From: an uncultured Brevinema sp.
GTDB lineage: Bacteria > Spirochaetota > Brevinematia > Brevinematales > Brevinemataceae
NCBI GenBank assembly: GCA_947040475.1
Contig: CAMRBT010000107.1
Span: 1-5,235 of the forward strand
Direction: 5' to 3'
DNA: 5,235 bases
A program made the translations under genes and the position numbers. Numbering within the stretch: position 1 is the first letter of the stretch; each line of letters opens with the position of its first letter. Below, piece after piece: positions 1 through 5,235 of the stretch. Below the pieces are notes generated by a model. That model worked only from the letters and a program-made list of their open reading frames with translations. It ran no database searches and was not told where the DNA came from.

Positions 1-1
1 T

Positions 2-1006
2 ATTATTGTTAACGATTGTTCTCCTGATAATTCTGAAGCTATTATTCTTGAGTATATGTCTAAAGATCCTCGTATCAAATATATCAAACATGATAAAAAT
101 CTTGGACTGGGTGGTGCCCGTAATACTGGTATTACTAATGCCACAGGGGAGTGGATTACTTTTGTTGATAGTGATGATTATATCGATTTAAATACTTATA
201 AAGTTATGCTCTCTCTTATAGAAAAACATCAAGCTAATTTAGGTGTTTTTAGTGCTATTAATTTTGATGATATTACCAAAAAAGAAACTCATGATCCTTA
301 TTTTGACAGTAATATTGACGCTTTAACTACCTTAAATTATCAAAACTTTTATGATATATCTAGTCCCACAGCGTGGAATAAGATTTTCAAATCTTCCGAT
401 ATTATTGATAACAGTCTAACTTTTCCAGAACATTTAAAACATGAAGATGAAGAATTTTGGTTCAAATACATAGCAATAGTAGAACCTTCCGCTATTGCTA
501 ATAACACTATGTTTTATCATTATAGGCAAAGATCCAATTCTATTATGTCAAACGCCACTTCTAGATTAGATCTACCTCAAATTTTGGTGAATATTTACAC
601 TTTTTTAAAACAAAATAATTTATTAGAAACCTATCGAATTGTTCTTATAACACTCCTAACAAGTTATATATCTTCTTATAAAAATTTTTCAAATAAAAAT
701 ACTGTTAAATATTTACAAGAAATAAAAAACGTTTTAGATTTGCTACAACCCACTACAAATGAACTTCAACAAAACCTTGTTATGTTTTATATTCTCATTA
801 CAGAACAAATAAATGAAAATAGTATTATGTTTTTATCACAACTACAACACATTTCTCAGGAAAAGCAAAACATACAGTATGATAAATGGTATCTATTTGG
901 GCAATTGTCAAAAAAACAAAAAATTAAAAAAATTGTTGTTGTAATCTCTAAAAAATTAAAACTCTACCCTATTCTCAAAAAAATATACAATCTGATAAAA
1001 AAATAA
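2..1006 (+). CDS. Family 2 glycosyltransferase, N-terminus missing (left-edge partial)
   Basis: The reading frame enters from the left edge with no start codon visible, and 334 residues are readable before a TAA stop. The first residues, I-V-N-D-C-S-P-D-N-S, match the nucleotide-sugar-binding strand and loop of GT-A fold family 2 enzymes, so only about ten residues of the domain are probably missing. LGLGGARN lies at about 34-41. The DxD-type metal and nucleotide-binding motif, D-S-D-D, is at about 56-59. AWNKIFK at about 124-130 and the acidic HEDEEF at about 147-152, the likely catalytic base region, follow in the usual order. The family transfers a sugar from a UDP- or GDP-activated donor to a growing polysaccharide, lipid or protein acceptor at the cytoplasmic face of the membrane. 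Donor and acceptor cannot be told from sequence. No transmembrane segment is evident. The last 30 or so residues are lysine-rich and alternate with hydrophobics, which could favour membrane contact (inference). An internal ATG at 56 is not the start, because it would remove the first conserved strand. Confidence 0.93.
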   Translation: MIVNDCSPDNSEAIILEYMSKDPRIKYIKHDKNLGLGGARNTGITNATGEWITFVDSDDYIDLNTYKVMLSLIEKHQANLGVFSAINFDDITKKETHDPYFDSNIDALTTLNYQNFYDISSPTAWNKIFKSSDIIDNSLTFPEHLKHEDEEFWFKYIAIVEPSAIANNTMFYHYRQRSNSIMSNATSRLDLPQILVNIYTFLKQNNLLETYRIVLITLLTSYISSYKNFSNKNTVKYLQEIKNVLDLLQPTTNELQQNLVMFYILITEQINENSIMFLSQLQHISQEKQNIQYDKWYLFGQLSKKQKIKKIVVVISKKLKLYPILKKIYNLIKK

Positions 1007-1057
1007 AAATAAACTCTATTTATTAAATTTTATTCATTATAAAATAAAAAAACATCA

Positions 1058-1082
1058 AATAGGGATTGCAAAAATCCTTATT
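1058..1082. repeat. Inverted repeat covering the rpsD -35 box
   Basis: AATAGGGATT (1058-1067) pairs with AATCCTTATT (1073-1082) around a 5-base GCAAA loop. This gives a 10-bp stem with one G-T pair. It lies 52 bases after the glycosyltransferase stop and covers the whole TTGCAA -35 hexamer of the proposed rpsD promoter. No T-run follows, so it is a poor intrinsic terminator for the upstream gene. It could be a protein operator or a weak 3'-end hairpin of the upstream transcript. The pairing is seen directly; any function is inferred. Confidence 0.5.
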
Positions 1083-1094
1083 ATAACGTATAAT
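1066..1094 (+). promoter_or_regulatory. Predicted sigma-70-type promoter for rpsD
   Basis: The -35 element is TTGCAA at 1066-1071 (4 of 6 matches to TTGACA). The -10 element is a perfect TATAAT at 1089-1094. They are separated by exactly 17 bp, and there is no TG extension before the -10. The expected transcription start is about 1101, giving an rpsD leader of roughly 90 nucleotides. The surrounding spacer is so AT-rich that chance -10 matches are common. The combination with a usable -35 at ideal spacing, in front of a highly expressed gene, makes this the best candidate in the gap. Confidence 0.7.
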
Positions 1095-1109
1095 ATAAAA
1101 CATATTCTA

Positions 1110-1142
1110 ATATTCTTTTTGTATGGCTGCACAAAAGAATAT
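1110..1142 (+). promoter_or_regulatory. rpsD mRNA leader hairpin, candidate S4 autoregulatory element
   Basis: ATATTC (1110-1115) followed, after one bulged T, by TTTTGT (1117-1122) pairs with ACAAAA (1131-1136) and GAATAT (1137-1142). This is a 12-bp stem closed by an 8-base loop, ATGGCTGC. A second copy of the left-arm word ATATTC lies just upstream at 1102-1107 and could pair with the same GAATAT, so two mutually exclusive folds are possible. The element sits entirely within the predicted 5' leader, about 50 bases before the rpsD start. S4 is known to repress translation by binding structured leaders of the alpha operon in Escherichia coli and of rpsD in Bacillus subtilis. I see no clear match to either known leader, so the regulatory role is inference. 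Confidence 0.45.
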
Positions 1143-1152
1143 AGAAAAATAG

Positions 1153-1170
1153 AAAATAAAATAAAATAAA
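1153..1170 (+). repeat. AAAAT pentanucleotide tandem repeat in the rpsD leader
   Basis: Three perfect copies of AAAAT (1153-1157, 1158-1162, 1163-1167) plus a partial AAA end 7 bases before the Shine-Dalgarno core. The tract is unstructured apart from a weak possible pairing of GAAAAT (1152-1157) with ATTTTC (1170-1175). A-rich unstructured leaders often help 30S loading through protein S1 or standby binding. In this AT-rich spacer the repeat may simply be low-complexity drift. Confidence 0.5.
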
Positions 1171-1189
1171 TTTTCTTAGGAGAATCTTC

Positions 1190-1801
1190 ATGCGAAAAAA
1201 TGGACCTAAGGTAAGAATATCCCGTTATTTAGGGATAGCAATTACAAAAAAAGCTGCAAAAGTTATGGAAAAAAAGACCTATGGTCCTGGCCAAGCTGGT
1301 GCAACCAAAAAATTCCGTGGTAAAATGTCTGTTTATAAAACACAATTACTAGAAAAACAAAAAGTGCGTGCTCAATATAATATCTCAGAAAAACAAATGA
1401 GAGACAATTATAAAGAGGCTTCCCGTTTAGAAGGGAATACAGTTGAGCTTTTAGCACAACTTCTTGAACGTCGTTTAGACGCTTTCGTATACCGTGCTGG
1501 ATTTGCTCCTACTATTTATGCTGCTCGTCAAGCGGTAAACCATGGTCACTTTGAAGTTAATGGTAAAAAAGTTGATATTCCTTCTTACCGTTTACGTTTA
1601 ACAGACGTAGTATCTATCAAAGAAAAATCAAAAAACAAAATTGTTTTCAATGAAGCTGTAAGTGATGGTTCTATCGTCATTCCTGCTTATATCGAAAGAG
1701 ATACTACTAAAATCTCTGGAAAATTTGTTTATTTTCCAACTCGTGCAGAAGTGCCAACAATTGGAGATATTCCTCTTATCATCGAATACTATTCAAGATA
1801 A
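1190..1801 (+). CDS. rpsD: 30S ribosomal protein S4
   Basis: This is a complete 203-residue S4, in the normal range of about 200-209. S4 binds the 5' domain of 16S rRNA early in 30S assembly, helps form the mRNA entry channel and contributes to decoding accuracy. The N-terminal part has GPKVRISRYLG at 5-15 and YGPGQAG at 31-37. The conserved stretch around LLEKQKVRAQY (53-63) follows, with EKQ at 67-69. The S4 RNA-binding domain spans about 94-155 (RRLDAFVYRAGF, then ARQAVNHGHFEVNGKKVDIPSYRL). The C-terminus ends in IIEYYSR. There is no cysteine at all, so this is the zinc-free form. The start is supported by AGGAGA at 1178-1183, 6 bases upstream. The gene ends in tandem in-frame TAA TAA and is followed by a strong terminator. 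It has its own predicted promoter and leader hairpin and is not adjacent to rpsM, rpsK or rpoA, so it appears to be an independent unit, possibly self-repressed. Confidence 0.98.
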   Translation: MRKNGPKVRISRYLGIAITKKAAKVMEKKTYGPGQAGATKKFRGKMSVYKTQLLEKQKVRAQYNISEKQMRDNYKEASRLEGNTVELLAQLLERRLDAFVYRAGFAPTIYAARQAVNHGHFEVNGKKVDIPSYRLRLTDVVSIKEKSKNKIVFNEAVSDGSIVIPAYIERDTTKISGKFVYFPTRAEVPTIGDIPLIIEYYSR

Positions 1802-1826
1802 TAATATCCATTTTACAAATATTACA

Positions 1827-1855
1827 AAAAAGGGAAGGCTTAGTCTTCCCTTTTT
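1827..1855 (+). terminator. Intrinsic terminator after rpsD
   Basis: AAAAAGGGAAG (1827-1837) is perfectly complementary to CTTCCCTTTTT (1845-1855), separated by the 7-base loop GCTTAGT. The GGGAAG/CTTCCC core followed by five Ts is the classic Rho-independent form. The A-run on the left arm pairs with the T-run, as in bidirectional designs, although no gene on the minus strand needs it here. It starts 25 bases after the rpsD stop and should end most rpsD transcripts. Some readthrough could feed dnaE. Confidence 0.9.
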
Positions 1856-1904
1856 AGTAATCTTAAAATCTTAAATCCTAAGCTTAAGTCTTAAAAGAGG
1901 TGCT
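1856..1904 (+). promoter_or_regulatory. rpsD-dnaE spacer: TCTTAA repeats and dnaE ribosome-binding site
   Basis: This 49-base gap holds three copies of TCTTAA (1861-1866, 1869-1874, 1889-1894) plus the overlapping palindromes AAGCTT (1880-1885) and CTTAAG (1883-1888). The Shine-Dalgarno sequence GAGGTG (1897-1902) precedes the dnaE ATG. The GG of its core lies 4 bases from the start, slightly short but workable, and this fixes the start at 1905. I see no convincing promoter. TAAAAT at 1864-1869 resembles a -10 element, but the bases 17 bp upstream fall in the terminator stem and do not resemble a -35. dnaE may use a weak promoter or readthrough of the terminator. Confidence 0.5.
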
Positions 1905-4900
1905 ATGAGCGGTTTTGTTAATTTACATGTCCATTCTCATTATTCCATACTGCGTGCTATTCCAACAATCTCCGAACTTGTCTATAAAACTAAAGAACAC
2001 CAACAAAGTTATTTAGCTCTTACTGATTATAATAATATGTTTGCTGTTCCTGAATTTTCTAAAACGTGTAAAAAAGAAAACATCAAGCCTATTTTTGGCG
2101 TGAAGATAGACGTTATGGATAGCTCCCGTTTTTCCTCTCAACGAAAAGAAGATCCTTTTATTGCAAAATATACCCTCATCTTACTCGCTAAAAATTTTAC
2201 TGGTTATCAAAACATCTTAAAAATCGTATCCCTCGGTTACGATGATGGAAGTTTTGGTAGATTTTGTGTGGATAAAACTTTATTAAAACGCTATGCTTCA
2301 GATATTATCGCCCTTTCTTCTGATCATACTGGAGAATTATGGCACTGTGCTTTTACAAAAAAAACAGAAAAACTTCAAGAAGCTTGCCAATCTTATCAAG
2401 AAATATTTGGTGCAGATAATTTCTATATAGAAATTCAAGACAGAGGTCTTAGTGATGATAAAATCGCTAATCAAATTCTGATTAATTTTGCTCAAGAAAA
2501 TAACGTTCCTCTTATCGCAACCAATCCTATTTTATATATAAATCCTGAAGATAATATTCTTCTAGAAATTGCCTCTTGTATTCGTGAGAAAGACTTTTTA
2601 TCAGATAATGTAAAAGCTCAAGGCGTTGCTTATTTCAAATCAACAGAAGAAATGATAGAAATGTTCAAAGAAATCCCCGAAGCTATTAGCAACACTTTAA
2701 AAATTGCAGAATCTTGTAATGTGGAGTTTCCAAAAGTCGAAGATCAAAGTCCAGTATATCCTATCCCAAAAGATATGACAGCTGGAGAATTTTTACGTGA
2801 AAAAAGTTTTAAAGAATTAACTCAAAAATTTGATGGAAATCTTCCTCCTGAATATGAAAAGCGTTTAAACTGGGAATTGGATACCGTTTGTAGCATGGGA
2901 TTCCCCAACTATTTCCTAGTTGTTAGTGATTTTGTTCAATATGCTAAAAAAAATGGGATCCTTGTAGGTCCTGGTCGTGGTTCTGCTGCGGGAGCATTAT
3001 TAAGTTATGCGATTGATATTACCAATGTCGATCCACTTAAATATGATCTTCTCTTTGAGCGTTTCCTCAATCCTGAGCGTATATCTATGCCCGATATCGA
3101 TATTGACTTTGAAGACGACAGGCGTGATGAGGTAAAACAATATCTCAGAACCCACTATGGTGCAGAAAAAACAGCGGATGTGATCACCTTTGGCTATAAC
3201 AAAGCAAAAGCTGTGCTTAAAGACGTAGGGCGTGTATTAGAAATACCCCTTCCTCGTGTCAATCAAATTACAAATTTAGTAGATGCAAACGAAGATTTGG
3301 GGAAACAAGCTGAAAAAATTGCTGACATCAAAAATATTTTAACAGAAGGTTCTGTCAAAGAAAAAAAATGGATTGATTATTCTATTAAATTATCCAATCG
3401 TATACGAAACTTAGGAACTCATGCTTCGGCATTGATTGTCGCTGGTAATACGCTAAACACTATTATCCCTCTCGTAAAAGATCGCTCCAACACTATCACT
3501 ACAGCCTTCGAAGGCAAATATCTTGAAGAAAATGGGCTCTTAAAAATGGATATTTTGGGTTTATCTAATTTATCTATCATTAGAGAGTGTATTCATAAAA
3601 TTTATGAAAATCATCAAATTTGGATAGATTTAGATAAAATATCTCTTACTGATGAAAAGGTGTTCACCATGTTTACCCAAGGATTTACTGCTGGTGTGTT
3701 CCAATTTGAATCGAAGGGCATGACAAACTATATCAAACAATTACAACCAAGCTCTATAGAAGATCTGATCGCGATGAATGCTCTATATAGACCAGGTCCT
3801 ATGGACAGTATTCCTAGTTTTATTGATAGAAAGCTTGGAAAAGAAGAGATCGATTGTTTTCATGAAAATCTCGAACCTATTCTAAAAACCACCTATGGAA
3901 TTATTGTTTATCAAGAACAAGTTATGCAAATTGCACAAGTATTATCAGGATTTTCTTTAGGAGAAGCTGATATTGTTCGCCGTATCATGGCAAAGAAACA
4001 GCCTGCTGAACTAGAAACTATTCGTCCAAAATGGGTACAGGGTGCTGTTGATCAAGGATATGAAGCCAAATTAGCAGAAAAATTATTTGAATTATTGATT
4101 CCTTTTTCTAATTACGCCTTTAACAAATCTCATGCTGCTGCTTATTCTATTTTAGCCTACCAAATTGCTTGGCTCAAAATCCATTATCCAGCTGAATTTA
4201 TGGCATCTTTAATGAGTTCAAATATGGGACGTCATGAAGATCTCTCAAATTATATTACAGAAACAAAAAAACTAGATATTCCTATTCTTATGCCTGACAT
4301 CAATCAAAGTTATTTTGATTTTAAAGTAGAAACTTCTGAAGAAAACACGCAAGAAAAAGTCGGAATTCGTTATGGATTCGGTGCTATTAAAGGGCTTGGA
4401 GAACAAGCAAGCAAAGAAATAATCAGAGAAAGACAATGGGGTGGCGATTATTTATCTATAGAAGATTTTATTGAACGCACTATCGATAATCACGAAATCC
4501 GTAAAGCAGTGACAGAAATATTAATCAAAGCTGGTGCTTTTGATTCTTTCTTCGATCCAGATCAACTCATGCTACAAAAGGCTATTTATCTTGATTTGGA
4601 TAATTTATCTATTCTTTATAGTAAATTTGAAAAAAAAGAAGAAACTGCTTTTAATTTGTTCAGTTCAGAAGAAATGCTCGCTAGTGCAAAAAATATTCAA
4701 ACGGCTCATATTGTTCCTTTAACTTTTGAAGAAGATTTTGCAAATGAGATCAAGATTTTTGGATTTTATTTAACAAAAAAATTATTTGCTGTTTTAACCA
4801 AACAAATAGGAAATTTGAGTACTTATACGGAATCATTGCAAGATATACTGCCACTAAATACCAATATTTCTATAATGGGTTATGTGACAGATATTTATAT

Positions 4901-5235
4901 GCAAATCATTCCCAACAACAAACATAGATCGTGGGGGAAATTCACTTTAAATACAGAAAATGATAGTATTTCGTTTTTTGTATTTGGTGAGAAACTGGGT
5001 TTTGTAGAGAGTATTTTGACAGAAGGTTGTTTTGTTTTTCTCAAGGCTTTTATTTCTGAGCGTAAAAATCAACAACGCTCTTATGAGATCCTTGATATTT
5101 GTCTTCTCAAAGAAAATACAAAACCCCTGCATGGTGAATTAAATATTGTCTTACAAAACAATATTCCTATTGATAAAATCACCCCTTTCTTAGTAAGTTT
5201 AAAACAAATAGCACAAAAAGATTATAGGGATGATG
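1905..5235 (+). CDS. dnaE: DNA polymerase III alpha subunit (DnaE1 type), C-terminus missing (right-edge partial)
   Basis: An uninterrupted frame of 1110 codons runs off the right edge. Escherichia coli DnaE has 1160 residues, so only a short tail is probably missing. It is the catalytic subunit of the chromosomal replicase. Domains in order are the PHP domain (about 1-270, beginning FVNLHVHSHYS), the polymerase core (about 280-800), a helix-hairpin-helix region (about 800-885, IRYGFGAIKGLGE then IKAGAFDSF), an OB fold (about 985-1065) and the start of the C-terminal tau-binding region (about 1076 on). Core landmarks are GPGRGSAAG at 355-363, the catalytic aspartates D397 and D399 in PDIDIDF, and D549 in LLKMDILGL. 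VFQFESKGM, ALYRPGPMD, YQEQVMQIA and YAFNKSHAAAYS are also present. All three catalytic aspartates are kept, so polymerase activity is expected. The PHP site is degenerate: Y42 after TD, K67 after FGV, and ATNPILY at 205-211 replace the usual His, Glu and His, so no PHP proofreading is expected. The internal clamp-binding position reads AFNLF (915-919), without the usual Gln. GFYLTKKLF (953-961) lacks the common HPL. The start follows GAGGTG at 1897-1902. Confidence 0.97.
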   Translation, partial: MSGFVNLHVHSHYSILRAIPTISELVYKTKEHQQSYLALTDYNNMFAVPEFSKTCKKENIKPIFGVKIDVMDSSRFSSQRKEDPFIAKYTLILLAKNFTGYQNILKIVSLGYDDGSFGRFCVDKTLLKRYASDIIALSSDHTGELWHCAFTKKTEKLQEACQSYQEIFGADNFYIEIQDRGLSDDKIANQILINFAQENNVPLIATNPILYINPEDNILLEIASCIREKDFLSDNVKAQGVAYFKSTEEMIEMFKEIPEAISNTLKIAESCNVEFPKVEDQSPVYPIPKDMTAGEFLREKSFKELTQKFDGNLPPEYEKRLNWELDTVCSMGFPNYFLVVSDFVQYAKKNGILVGPGRGSAAGALLSYAIDITNVDPLKYDLLFERFLNPERISMPDIDIDFEDDRRDEVKQYLRTHYGAEKTADVITFGYNKAKAVLKDVGRVLEIPLPRVNQITNLVDANEDLGKQAEKIADIKNILTEGSVKEKKWIDYSIKLSNRIRNLGTHASALIVAGNTLNTIIPLVKDRSNTITTAFEGKYLEENGLLKMDILGLSNLSIIRECIHKIYENHQIWIDLDKISLTDEKVFTMFTQGFTAGVFQFESKGMTNYIKQLQPSSIEDLIAMNALYRPGPMDSIPSFIDRKLGKEEIDCFHENLEPILKTTYGIIVYQEQVMQIAQVLSGFSLGEADIVRRIMAKKQPAELETIRPKWVQGAVDQGYEAKLAEKLFELLIPFSNYAFNKSHAAAYSILAYQIAWLKIHYPAEFMASLMSSNMGRHEDLSNYITETKKLDIPILMPDINQSYFDFKVETSEENTQEKVGIRYGFGAIKGLGEQASKEIIRERQWGGDYLSIEDFIERTIDNHEIRKAVTEILIKAGAFDSFFDPDQLMLQKAIYLDLDNLSILYSKFEKKEETAFNLFSSEEMLASAKNIQTAHIVPLTFEEDFANEIKIFGFYLTKKLFAVLTKQIGNLSTYTESLQDILPLNTNISIMGYVTDIYMQIIPNNKHRSWGKFTLNTENDSISFFVFGEKLGFVESILTEGCFVFLKAFISERKNQQRSYEILDICLLKENTKPLHGELNIVLQNNIPIDKITPFLVSLKQIAQKDYRDD

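Noticed and set aside
6..191. 61-codon plus-strand open frame at the left edge
   Set aside because: It overlaps the glycosyltransferase frame, whose translation carries the conserved family motifs in this stretch. It is a hydrophobic shadow frame.
1027..1045. ATTTTAT / ATAAAAT hairpin with a 5-base loop after the glycosyltransferase
   Set aside because: It is an AT-only 7-bp stem, too weak for a terminator and expected by chance in this AT-rich spacer.
1263..1457. 64-codon minus-strand open frame inside rpsD
   Set aside because: It lies wholly antisense to the conserved S4 coding sequence, with no recognisable domain.
1662..1874. 70-codon plus-strand open frame over the 3' end of rpsD
   Set aside because: It is out of frame with S4 and runs through the rpsD terminator hairpin, so it is not a plausible gene.
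4534..4722. 62-codon plus-strand open frame inside dnaE
   Set aside because: It is a shadow of the DnaE frame, which is continuous and conserved here.
4947..5132. 61-codon minus-strand open frame inside dnaE
   Set aside because: It is antisense to the DnaE OB-fold region, with no family features.
1..5235. CRISPR arrays, tRNA or rRNA genes, insertion sequences, phage or defence genes
   Set aside because: I found no spaced repeats, RNA-gene signatures, transposase motifs or terminal repeats. The window is accounted for by three ordinary genes and two short spacers.

Overview
This is a strongly AT-rich bacterial window holding three genes, all on the plus strand. They are the 3' part of a family-2 glycosyltransferase gene (open at the left edge), a complete rpsD gene for ribosomal protein S4, and most of dnaE, the replicative DNA polymerase III alpha subunit (open at the right edge). 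In-frame tryptophans are TGG, and no TGA interrupts the 1110 readable dnaE codons, so the standard bacterial code fits. I could not assign a lineage. S4 is the form without zinc-binding cysteines, and rpsD stands alone rather than beside rpsM, rpsK and rpoA. That arrangement is known from Firmicutes such as Bacillus subtilis, but the protein does not look clearly like any one phylum to me.

Layout: 2-1006 is the glycosyltransferase, probably the end of a surface-polysaccharide cluster lying to the left. 1007-1189 is a regulatory spacer. It holds an inverted repeat, a good sigma-70-type promoter (TTGCAA, 17 bp, TATAAT), a leader hairpin with two possible left arms, an AAAAT pentanucleotide tract and a clear Shine-Dalgarno site. 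1190-1801 is rpsD, ending in tandem TAA codons. 1827-1855 is a near-ideal intrinsic terminator. 1856-1904 is a short spacer with repeated TCTTAA words and the dnaE ribosome-binding site. 1905 to the right edge is dnaE.

The genes do not form one pathway. The glycosyltransferase modifies sugars or cell-surface polymers. S4 nucleates 30S ribosome assembly and in many bacteria represses its own mRNA. DnaE copies the chromosome. dnaE has no convincing promoter of its own, so it may depend partly on readthrough from rpsD.

I do not see a previously undescribed system here. The points most worth a second look are the rpsD leader (candidate S4 autoregulation), the inverted repeat over the rpsD -35 box, the degenerate PHP domain of DnaE, and its apparently weakened clamp-binding motif.
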